Shown here in pieces: positions 1 to 4,543 of a stretch of 28,740 nt of DNA (within the stretch, counting starts at the first letter, position 1; every line of letters begins with the position of its first letter). The DNA is from RGIG8700 sp045535635 (GTDB taxonomy: Bacteria > Bacillota > Clostridia > RGIG6154). The DNA lies in NCBI GenBank assembly GCA_045535635.1, contig JAZSLZ010000115.1, positions 1 through 28,740 of the forward strand, written 5' to 3'. Both the position numbers and the translations under genes were made by a program. Below the pieces are notes generated by a model. That model made no database searches, had not been told where the DNA came from, and saw only the letters and a list, made by a program, of their open reading frames with translations.

Positions 1-878
1 GGGGTAAGATTAATGGTCAGTCGCTTTGTGAGGCTGCACTGTTTGTATATGACTTTGTCATGTTTGCTGCGGCAGACATTTTGCCACTCTTTGCAAAATA
101 CCAGATTACAACCTTCTGTGCTCCTCCGACAATGTATAGAATGTTAATGAAAGAAGATATTTCAAAGTACGATATGAGTTCAGTTCAACATGCAAATACT
201 GCAGGTGAAGCATTGAACCCTGAAGTTTATAAACAAATTCAAAGTCTGCTTGGTATTGATATTATGGAAGGCTTCGGTCAGACAGAAACAACCTGTCTTA
301 TCGGTAATCTCCACGGCAGAGAATATAAAATCGGTGCTATGGGCAAACCGGTTCCGCTTTACGATGTTGATATAGTTGACCCTGATGGAAACAGTGTTGA
401 TGTTGGTGAAAACGGTGAAATCGTAATCAGAACATCAGAAAGAGTTCCTTGCGGTTTATTCAAAGGTTACTATAAAGACGAAGAAAAAACAAAAGAAGTA
501 TGGCACGATGGACTTTATCATACAGGCGATGTTGCCTATAAAGATGAAGATGGCTTCTATTTCTATGTTGGCAGAATTGATGACGTTATTAAATCATCAG
601 GCTATCGCATAGGACCTTTTGAAATTGAAAGCGTTATTATGGAGCTTCCTTATGTTTTAGAATGCGGTGTATCAGCTGAGCCTGACGAAATAAGAGGGCA
701 GGTAGTTAAAGCAAGTATTGTTTTAACCAAAGATACAGTTCCAAGCGAAGAGCTAAAAAAAGAAATACAGATGTATGTTAAAGAACATACTGCACCTTAT
801 AAATACCCAAGATTTGTTGTTTTCAGAGACAGTCTTGCAAAAAGAACAAGTGGTAAAGTAATTAGAAATAAACTTTAA
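1..878 (+). CDS. acyl-CoA synthetase (AMP-binding), 5'-truncated by window edge
   Basis: Adenylate-forming enzyme that activates a carboxylic acid to acyl-AMP and then acyl-CoA. The frame is open from the first bases of the window with no stop, so the gene starts upstream; the ATG at 60 is internal. Seen: the GFGQTET adenylation motif, then YHTGDVAYKDEDGF, GRIDDVIKSSGYRIGPFEIE (hinge and start of the C-terminal lid) and the terminal SGKVIR, which carries the catalytic lysine. The C-terminal half is therefore complete. The stretch FCAPPTMYRML followed by KYD resembles acetyl-CoA/medium-chain acyl-CoA synthetases of Clostridia more than luciferase-like ligases. Substrate chain length cannot be read from this fragment. 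The family is certain, the specificity is not. Confidence 0.93.
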   Translation, partial: GKINGQSLCEAALFVYDFVMFAAADILPLFAKYQITTFCAPPTMYRMLMKEDISKYDMSSVQHANTAGEALNPEVYKQIQSLLGIDIMEGFGQTETTCLIGNLHGREYKIGAMGKPVPLYDVDIVDPDGNSVDVGENGEIVIRTSERVPCGLFKGYYKDEEKTKEVWHDGLYHTGDVAYKDEDGFYFYVGRIDDVIKSSGYRIGPFEIESVIMELPYVLECGVSAEPDEIRGQVVKASIVLTKDTVPSEELKKEIQMYVKEHTAPYKYPRFVVFRDSLAKRTSGKVIRNKL

Positions 879-917
879 AATTCACAATTCACAATTCACA
901 ATTCACAATGCACAATT
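879..917. repeat. Five-copy AATTCAC heptamer tandem repeat
   Basis: Directly after the synthetase stop codon there are five consecutive 7-base units (four AATTCAC, the last AATGCAC), then AATTAAGG. The same AATTCACAATTAAGG tail recurs at about 3640-3655 next to a hairpin array. No coding potential. Function unknown. Confidence 0.85.
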
Positions 918-923
918 AAGGTA

Positions 924-956
924 GTAATCCCAAAAACTTTACGGTTTTGGGATTAC
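924..956 (+). terminator. Intrinsic terminator-like hairpin after acyl-CoA synthetase
   Basis: Perfect 12-bp stem (GTAATCCCAAAA with TTTTGGGATTAC) with a 9-base loop, followed by TTGCTTTTT. The T tract is interrupted, so termination may be partial. The next promoter candidate begins at 957. Confidence 0.6.
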
Positions 957-985
957 TTGCTTTTTGGGAAATAATATGTTAAAAT
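957..985 (+). promoter_or_regulatory. Sigma-A-type promoter for panT-like/coaX
   Basis: TTGCTT at 957-962 and TAAAAT at 980-985 with a 17-base spacer. This would start transcription near 992 and give a leader of about 50 nt that holds a short CCCC-ATAA-GGGG hairpin and the AAGGAGG at 1026-1032. The -35 abuts the preceding hairpin. Confidence 0.5.
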
Positions 986-1040
986 AAACTGTAGTTTGTA
1001 CTGTACCCCATAAGGGGACATTAACAAGGAGGAATTTAAT

Positions 1041-1610
1041 ATGGAAAAAACAAACACAAGAACCCTTACTATGGCGGCGGTTCTTACGGCACTTACTGTA
1101 CTTTTGCAGTATATGGGAAGCTTTGTAAAGCTTGGACCATTTTCAATTTCATTGGTGTTGATTCCAATTGTAATTGGTGCAGCAACCTGCGGAGTTAAAA
1201 TTGGTGCGTGGCTCGGTTTCGTTTTTGGAGGAGTTGTACTTTTAAGCGGTGATGCGGCAGCTTTTCTTGCAGTTGATGTACTTGGAACAATAATAACTGT
1301 TCTTGCAAAAGGTACTCTTTGCGGACTTTTGGCAGGACTCGCTTTCAAAGGAATTAAAAAAATTACTAAAAACGATTACATATCTGCTATGGTTTCAGCG
1401 GTTGTATGTCCGCTTGTAAATACAGGTGTGTTTTTAGTAGGATGTCTGTTATTCTTTATGGATACAATAACTATGTGGGCAGGTGGTACAAATGTTGGTC
1501 ATTATATGATATTTGTACTTGTTGGAGCAAACTTTATTTTTGAGCTTTTGTTTAATATAATTTTTGCACCTGCAGTTGTTCAGATTATTAAAGTTGTTAA
1601 CAGGAGATAA
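1041..1610 (+). CDS. panT: ECF transporter S component, probably pantothenate-specific
   Basis: Small integral membrane protein of 189 residues with about five to six hydrophobic segments, the size and layout of substrate-binding S components of energy-coupling-factor vitamin transporters. The N-terminus has the typical positively charged start followed by TMAAVLTALTVLLQ, resembling the conserved alanine-rich first helix that docks on EcfT. AAGGAGG lies nine bases before the ATG. Only two bases separate it from coaX, so the pair is one transcriptional unit. Pantothenate specificity is inferred from that neighbour, since uptake followed by phosphorylation is the expected pairing; it cannot be read from the protein. 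The shared EcfA/EcfT module is not in this window. Another vitamin-type S component remains possible. Confidence 0.75.
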   Translation: MEKTNTRTLTMAAVLTALTVLLQYMGSFVKLGPFSISLVLIPIVIGAATCGVKIGAWLGFVFGGVVLLSGDAAAFLAVDVLGTIITVLAKGTLCGLLAGLAFKGIKKITKNDYISAMVSAVVCPLVNTGVFLVGCLLFFMDTITMWAGGTNVGHYMIFVLVGANFIFELLFNIIFAPAVVQIIKVVNRR

Positions 1611-1612
1611 AT

Positions 1613-2377
1613 ATGGTACTTGCAATAGATATAGGAAACACACACATAGTTCTTGGGTGTGTTGAGGGTGAAAAGATTATATTCAGAGAAAGAATGTCAA
1701 CAAATCCAAATGCAACAAGACTTGAAGTAGCATCAATGATAAAAACTGCATTTGATATGTACAGAGTTGATTATACTAAGATTGACGGTGCGATTATTTC
1801 ATCGGTTGTTCCATCTGTAACGCAAAATGTTAAAGGCGCAATAGAAAAGTTTGCAAAAATAAAGACCCTTGTTGTAGAACCTGGTATAAAAACAGGCATA
1901 AGCATTAAAATAGACAATCCTGCTCAGCTTGGTTCAGACCTTCTTGTGTCTGCAGTTGCAGGTGTTAATGAATATAAAACACCTCTTATTATAATTGATA
2001 TGGGAACGGCTACAACAGTTTCAGTTATAAGCAGGGACAAGGAATATATAGGCGGTGCAATTCTGCCAGGTGTGGGAATTTCTCACGATGCCCTTGTGAA
2101 CAGAACATCAAAGCTTCAGAGTATTGCTCTTGATGAGCCTAAAAAAGTAATCGGCACAAATACTGTTGACTGTATCCAAAGCGGTCTTATGTATGGTAAT
2201 GCAGGAGCACTTGACGGACTTATTGACAGATTTAACGAAGAAATGGGCGAGAAATGCACAGTGGTTGCAACAGGCGGACTTTCAAGAATTGTTGTACCCC
2301 TTTGCAAAAATGAAATTATAATTGATGAAGATATGCTTCTTAAAGGGCTTATGCTTATTTACGAAAAGAATATGTAA
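1613..2377 (+). CDS. coaX: Type III pantothenate kinase CoaX
   Basis: Catalyses ATP-dependent phosphorylation of pantothenate, the first step of coenzyme A synthesis. 254 residues, normal for CoaX. Motifs of the ASKHA fold are visible: AIDIGNTHIVLG at the N-terminus (phosphate-binding DxGNT), IIDMGTATTV in the middle (second phosphate loop and substrate aspartate), GGAILPGVGIS, and ATGGLSRIV near the C-terminus. The start ATG follows the upstream stop by two bases and has AGGAG at 1602-1606 inside the end of the upstream gene, so translation is probably coupled. Type III kinases require a monovalent cation and resist CoA feedback, a family property. A strong terminator follows. Confidence 0.97.
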   Translation: MVLAIDIGNTHIVLGCVEGEKIIFRERMSTNPNATRLEVASMIKTAFDMYRVDYTKIDGAIISSVVPSVTQNVKGAIEKFAKIKTLVVEPGIKTGISIKIDNPAQLGSDLLVSAVAGVNEYKTPLIIIDMGTATTVSVISRDKEYIGGAILPGVGISHDALVNRTSKLQSIALDEPKKVIGTNTVDCIQSGLMYGNAGALDGLIDRFNEEMGEKCTVVATGGLSRIVVPLCKNEIIIDEDMLLKGLMLIYEKNM

Positions 2378-2381
2378 AAAC

Positions 2382-2416
2382 AAGAGTAGTTTTAAAATAA
2401 CTTTAAAACTACTCTT
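2382..2416 (+). terminator. Intrinsic terminator of panT-like/coaX
   Basis: Perfect 15-bp inverted repeat (arms 2382-2396 and 2402-2416) around a 5-base loop, rich in A/T at its base and followed by TTCC. It lies five bases after the coaX stop. Confidence 0.8.
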
Positions 2417-2450
2417 TCCAATTTATAAGGAATAGGAAAAATGCTTCAGA

Positions 2451-2521
2451 ATGAGCCAAACGAACACGAAGTGGTTACCCGACGGCGTATGTGGATACGC
2501 CGAGAGGTGAGTTTGGTTCAT
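2451..2521. repeat. Structured palindromic repeat element, unknown
   Basis: A 71-bp GC-richer element closed by an 11-bp stem (ATGAGCCAAAC at 2451-2461 with GTTTGGTTCAT at 2511-2521, one G-U pair). Inside is a perfect 8-bp hairpin at 2483-2502 (CGGCGTAT-GTGG-ATACGCCG) and a weaker hairpin around CACGAAGTG at 2466-2474, so an RNA would fold as a three-way junction. AAGGAATA occurs on both sides (2427-2434 and 2528-2535), possibly a target-site duplication or chance. No open frame of note. It lies between convergent terminators. Confidence 0.6.
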
Positions 2522-2539
2522 AATAAAAAGGAATAAAAA

Positions 2540-2570
2540 AAGAAAATCTCACATTCAGTGAGATTTTCTT
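2540..2570 (-). terminator. rpsT: Intrinsic terminator of rpsT
   Basis: Stem AGAAAATCTCAC/GTGAGATTTTCT (12 bp, 5-base loop, extendable by one pair) followed on the minus strand by a run of T residues. It stands about 65 bases after the rpsT stop. Confidence 0.8.
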
Positions 2571-2636
2571 CATTTGGTTGTAAAATGTTTAATACATCCT
2601 TTTTATGTTCTGGAGTATTTTAACATTCCGCTTTTA

Positions 2637-2897
2637 TTACATAGCGTTGAATTTTCTAGTAAGCTGTGATTTCTTTCTTGCAGCGGCATTCTTTTTGATG
2701 ATACCTTTAGCGCAAGTCTGGTCAACTCTCTTAACTGCAGCTTTGTATGCAGCCATTGCTTCATCTTTGTTACCTGCTTCAACAGCAGCATCAAATTTCT
2801 TTAAGCAAGTTTTAAGATTTGTCATAACCATTTTATTCTGAAGAGTTTTCTTTGCGATAACTAAAACTCTTTTCTTTGCTGATTTAATATTTGGCAT
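2637..2897 (-). CDS. rpsT: 30S ribosomal protein S20
   Basis: Primary 16S rRNA-binding protein of the small subunit. 86 residues, basic and helical, starting MPNIKSAKKRV as in nearly all S20 proteins, with the conserved KGIIKKNAAARKKSQLTRK near the C-terminus. An AGGTG Shine-Dalgarno lies just upstream on the minus strand. The gene stands alone with its own consensus promoter and terminator. In many Firmicutes rpsT sits beside holA; here holA is about 10 kb away. Confidence 0.98.
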   Translation of the reverse strand: MPNIKSAKKRVLVIAKKTLQNKMVMTNLKTCLKKFDAAVEAGNKDEAMAAYKAAVKRVDQTCAKGIIKKNAAARKKSQLTRKFNAM

Positions 2898-2971
2898 TTA
2901 ATTCACCTCCGAGTAACTTTTTCAGTGTATATGCAATATTAAGTTTCCCCATTTGAGACACAAGCGGTAAT

Positions 2972-2993
2972 GTGACGGACCGCCCGGGTCCAC
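2972..2993 (-). promoter_or_regulatory. GC-rich hairpin in the rpsT leader
   Basis: The roughly 105-nt rpsT leader holds a GC-only stem (GGACC/GGTCC around a 5-base GC loop, with flanking GTG/CAC that may extend it), conspicuous in AT-rich surroundings. Ribosomal protein leaders often carry autoregulatory structures. That role here is inference only. Confidence 0.4.
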
Positions 2994-3009
2994 TTCAATA
3001 GCAGAAGGT

Positions 3010-3038
3010 ATTCTATCACACAATTTTCAAATTGTCAA
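3010..3038 (-). promoter_or_regulatory. Sigma-A promoter of rpsT
   Basis: On the minus strand TTGACA (plus 3033-3038), a 17-base spacer, then TAGAAT (plus 3010-3015). This is five of six or better for both boxes and predicts a leader of about 105 nt. Confidence 0.85.
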
Positions 3039-3050
3039 CTACTTTTTTTA

Positions 3051-3085
3051 GTTAGGAGTTAGAAGTTAGGAGTTAGGAGTTAGGA
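3051..3085. repeat. Five-copy GTTAGGA heptamer tandem repeat
   Basis: Five consecutive 7-base units, four GTTAGGA and one GTTAGAA, 35 bp in all. It lies between the rpsT promoter and hairpin array 1. A shorter relative (GTTAGAGGTTAGGAGTT) lies beside array 2 at about 3618-3634. It has the same unit length and copy number as the AATTCAC repeat at 879. Confidence 0.8.
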
Positions 3086-3094
3086 ATTACACTC

Positions 3095-3169
3095 GTCCCA
3101 AAGGGACATATCGAATTGCGAAGCAATATATCGAGTTTAAAAAAACATATCGAGCCGAAGGCATATCGA
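3095..3169. repeat. Mini-hairpin array 1 (ATATCGA-spaced)
   Basis: Four different small palindromes, each followed by the identical 7-mer ATATCGA. They are GTCCC-AAA-GGGAC (3095-3107), ATTGC-GAA-GCAAT (3115-3127), GTTT-AAAA-AAAC (3135-3146) and GCC-GAA-GGC (3154-3162), with spacers at 3108, 3128, 3147 and 3163. Stem sequences differ completely while stem-loop form, the usual 3-base purine loop and the spacer are kept. It ends 17 bases before the toxin promoter. Function unknown. Confidence 0.8.
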
Positions 3170-3186
3170 CAAACAATTCAGAAGTG

Positions 3187-3215
3187 TTGACAAAATTTTA
3201 AAAAGACAGTATAAT
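3187..3215 (+). promoter_or_regulatory. Perfect consensus promoter of small toxin mRNA
   Basis: TTGACA at 3187-3192, 17-base spacer, TATAAT at 3210-3215. An exact consensus match, predicting a start near 3222 and a leader of about 86 nt before the peptide ATG. Confidence 0.88.
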
Positions 3216-3260
3216 ACAAAAGTTAGCAAATGCCGACAAGGTAAGACTTAAAACAGTGTA

Positions 3261-3303
3261 ATAGCTGGGCGGCTATGCCATCATCTCTTGAAAAGGGGGT
3301 GAT
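3261..3303 (+). promoter_or_regulatory. Toxin mRNA leader that sequesters the ribosome-binding site
   Basis: Two hairpins: ATAGC/GCTAT at 3261-3276, and a 10-bp stem with GAAA loop whose arms are 3280-3289 and 3294-3303. The 3' arm contains the AGGGGGTG Shine-Dalgarno; three of the ten pairs are G-U. Hidden ribosome-binding sites are usual in type I toxin mRNAs. Confidence 0.65.
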
Positions 3304-3307
3304 AGCT

Positions 3308-3376
3308 ATGGAAGAAAACTACATAATTACATTTATGATAATTCTTTTGCTTTTAGCATTAACCATAAAAAAATAA
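3308..3376 (+). CDS. 22-residue hydrophobic peptide, probable type I toxin
   Basis: A short frame starting ATG at 3308 with the strong AGGGGG eight bases upstream. The peptide has an acidic polar start (MEEN), one continuous hydrophobic stretch from residue 5 to 20 (YIITFMIILLLLALTI) long enough to enter a membrane, and a KK end. Size, single membrane segment and basic tail match type I toxin peptides (Ibs, PepA1, TxpA/holin-like toxin class), which damage the membrane when unregulated. It has a perfect promoter, a structured leader and a terminator right at its stop. A convergent perfect promoter lies on the other strand, as expected for an antisense antitoxin. No close homologue is claimed; a harmless leader peptide is an alternative. 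Confidence 0.65.
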   Translation: MEENYIITFMIILLLLALTIKK

Positions 3377-3454
3377 CGCCTACCGTCAAATGAAGCGTTA
3401 TTTTTCATAAATAAATCTCTTTTGGCATAACCGTTTGAGGTCTTGCCTTTTTCT
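3366..3454 (-). ncRNA. Candidate antisense antitoxin RNA
   Basis: Predicted from a perfect minus-strand promoter (-10 at 3461-3466) to the shared terminator, about 89 nt. It starts with a small hairpin (plus 3424-3447, GGCA/TGCC plus ACC/GGT) and overlaps the predicted toxin mRNA over about 41 nt at its 3' end, including the stop codon. Convergent 3'-overlapping pairs are the arrangement of txpA/ratA in Bacillus and of C. difficile type I systems. Ends are estimates; transcription is unproven. Confidence 0.55.
3369..3405. terminator. Bidirectional terminator shared by toxin mRNA and antisense RNA
   Basis: 11-bp stem (3369-3379 with 3395-3405), 15-base loop, T run downstream on the plus strand and a seven-base T run on the minus strand. 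The peptide stop codon TAA (3374-3376) lies inside the 5' arm. Confidence 0.8.
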
Positions 3455-3460
3455 ATTTAT

Positions 3461-3489
3461 ATTATATATTCTGTTTATGAATTTGTCAA
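3461..3489 (-). promoter_or_regulatory. Perfect consensus promoter of antisense RNA
   Basis: On the minus strand TTGACA (plus 3484-3489), 17 bases, TATAAT (plus 3461-3466). No minus-strand reading frame of note follows, so an untranslated RNA is the likely product. Confidence 0.82.
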
Positions 3490-3527
3490 TACTTAGTTAC
3501 AGAAGATGTAAGCTTGATTTTTACACT

Positions 3528-3607
3528 GTACGAAGCACAATATCTCTGCAAAGCAATATCTCTGATGCCAAGGGCATTAATATCTCTCGACCGAAGGGAG
3601 AATATCG
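3528..3607. repeat. Mini-hairpin array 2 (AATATCTCT-spaced)
   Basis: The 9-mer AATATCTCT at 3539, 3555 and 3579, then AATATCG at 3601, alternates with small palindromes: GAA-centred near 3528-3538, GC-AAA-GC (3548-3554), GATGCC-AAG-GGCATT (3564-3578) and CC-GAA-GG centred (3588-3600). Read on the minus strand it has the same spacer and module order as array 3 at 4458-4539. Heptamer remnants follow at 3618-3655. No gene is recognised in 3490-3648. Confidence 0.78.
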
Positions 3608-3648
3608 TTTAATATTGTTAGAGGTTAGGAGTTTTACAAAATTCACAA

Positions 3649-3900
3649 TTAAGGTTCGCAGTTTTTGCAGGGAGAAAAACCAGAAGATAAAGCATCATCT
3701 AAATTGTCAAAATATATTCTGTTTTCTGCATAAGGGAGAGTATAACAGTCTGGCTTGTGAAACTTATGCGAGTTTTTATTTCCTATATACATTGTATATT
3801 CTGTGTAAATTTCAGCAGAGGAAACATAAGATGTATTTTTACTGCAACCTGTCAAAAGAAATAAACATATAAATAACAAAGAAAGTATTCTTTTATTCAT
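3649..3900 (-). CDS. Small lipoprotein with Ada-like zinc-binding cysteine motif
   Basis: 83 residues. Residues 1-18 are a lipoprotein signal peptide (basic MNKR, hydrophobic core, lipobox LLTGC with Cys19), so the mature protein should be lipid-anchored outside the membrane. The mature part holds YIGNKNSHKFHKPDCYTLPY and ends FSPCKNCEP. The His48-x3-Cys52 and Cys78-x2-Cys81 pattern is the layout seen in small Ada-like metal-binding domains that end many secreted nuclease-like and lipoproteins (family knowledge); here it forms the whole mature domain. AGGTGG lies before the ATG. It is divergent from the XRE regulator and has its own promoter. The biological role is not known. Confidence 0.75.
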   Translation of the reverse strand: MNKRILSLLFICLFLLTGCSKNTSYVSSAEIYTEYTMYIGNKNSHKFHKPDCYTLPYAENRIYFDNLDDALSSGFSPCKNCEP

Positions 3901-3951
3901 AATATCACCACCTGTAAATAGTAATTTTGTGTTTTTTACCAGACGAAACGG

Positions 3952-4025
3952 ATATGTTTATTAAATATATGTAATAATTATAACATGAAATATGTTTATG
4001 TCAAGTTTAGAATAAATGATATGTT
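3952..4025. promoter_or_regulatory. Three ATATGTT direct repeats, possible operator
   Basis: ATATGTT at 3952-3958, 3990-3996 and 4019-4025, in the lipoprotein leader, the lipoprotein promoter spacer and the XRE promoter spacer. They could be sites for the adjacent regulator, but in such AT-rich DNA chance is a real alternative. Confidence 0.3.
3977..4004 (-). promoter_or_regulatory. Promoter of the lipoprotein gene
   Basis: Minus strand TTGACA (plus 3999-4004), 16-base spacer, TATAAT (plus 3977-3982). Both boxes are perfect. It lies back-to-back with the XRE promoter at 4006-4034, the two -35 boxes separated by one base. Confidence 0.8.
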
Positions 4026-4034
4026 GCGTATAAT
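4006..4034 (+). promoter_or_regulatory. Promoter of the XRE regulator
   Basis: TTTAGA at 4006-4011, 17-base spacer, perfect TATAAT at 4029-4034. The weak -35 fits a regulated or modest promoter. Confidence 0.6.
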
Positions 4035-4064
4035 AATCTCAAACATAGTACTTGGAGAGATTAT

Positions 4065-4400
4065 ATGATAGAAAAATTAGATATAAGAGAAGTTGGAAAC
4101 AGAATTCAGTTTTATAGAGTTCAAAAAGGTATGACACAGGAGAAACTGTCTGAAATAACAGGCACAAGCCAAAAGCACCTATCAAGAATCGAAACAGGAT
4201 ATCACAACATAAAGCTTGAAACAATTGTAGCTATAGCAAAAGGACTTGGAGTTTCTGTTGATATGCTTATTGCGGATTACAGCGATAGTAAAAACGAAAG
4301 CACTTTGAAAGTAATTTTAGACGACATAAGAGGAATGAGTTCAAAACAACTTGAAATGTTGAGAGAGCAGATTAAGATAATCAAAAAATATGAAAAATAG
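4065..4400 (+). CDS. XRE-family (Cro/CI-type) helix-turn-helix regulator
   Basis: 111 residues. Residues about 8-65 form a classical HTH_3 domain: GNRIQFYRVQKGMTQEKLSE, then ITGTSQKHLSRIETG as helix-turn-recognition helix, then IAKGLGVSVDMLI. The remaining 40 residues are charged and helical (DDIRGMSSKQLEMLREQIKII), probably for dimerisation; there is no ligand-binding or peptidase domain. GGAGAG precedes the ATG. It is transcribed divergently from the lipoprotein gene, so control of that intergenic region is the simplest guess. Similar short regulators are common in Clostridia with unknown targets. The stop codon lies inside the terminator stem. Confidence 0.9.
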   Translation: MIEKLDIREVGNRIQFYRVQKGMTQEKLSEITGTSQKHLSRIETGYHNIKLETIVAIAKGLGVSVDMLIADYSDSKNESTLKVILDDIRGMSSKQLEMLREQIKIIKKYEK

Positions 4401-4426
4401 CATAAGCTTTGGCTTATGCTATTTTT
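4393..4426. terminator. Strong bidirectional terminator (XRE / ddh)
   Basis: Perfect 15-bp stem (4393-4407 with 4412-4426), TTTG loop, with T runs at the 3' side on both strands. It ends the XRE gene, whose TAG (4398-4400) is in the 5' arm, and can also stop leftward transcription from ddh. Confidence 0.88.
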
Positions 4427-4457
4427 CATACTGATATGGGTATCAGCCACTACAGAG

Positions 4458-4539
4458 CGATATTCTCGCTATGCTCGAGAGATATTAAAACCTGTGGTTT
4501 CAAAGATATTGCTTCGCAGAGATATTGTGCTTCGCACAG
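4458..4539. repeat. Mini-hairpin array 3 (AGAGATATT-spaced)
   Basis: CGATATT (4458), AGAGATATT (4478), AGATATT (4504) and AGAGATATT (4518) alternate with CTCG/CGAG (4465-4479), AAACC-TGT-GGTTT (4488-4500), GC-TTC-GC (4511-4517) and GTGC-TTC-GCAC (4527-4537). This is the same plan as array 2 read in reverse. It ends just outside the ddh stop codon. A 6-bp hairpin CTGATA-TGGG-TATCAG precedes it at about 4431. Confidence 0.78.
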
Positions 4540-4543
4540 TTGA

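Noticed and set aside
2451..2521. tRNA-like cloverleaf
   Set aside because: The closing stem is 11 bp, there is no T-loop GTTCGA-type motif or anticodon arm of 5 bp with 7-base loop, and only one internal hairpin is strong.
3095..4539. Hairpin arrays as CRISPR arrays
   Set aside because: The constant units are only 7-9 bases, the variable parts are themselves palindromes of 7-17 bases, and no cas genes are present.
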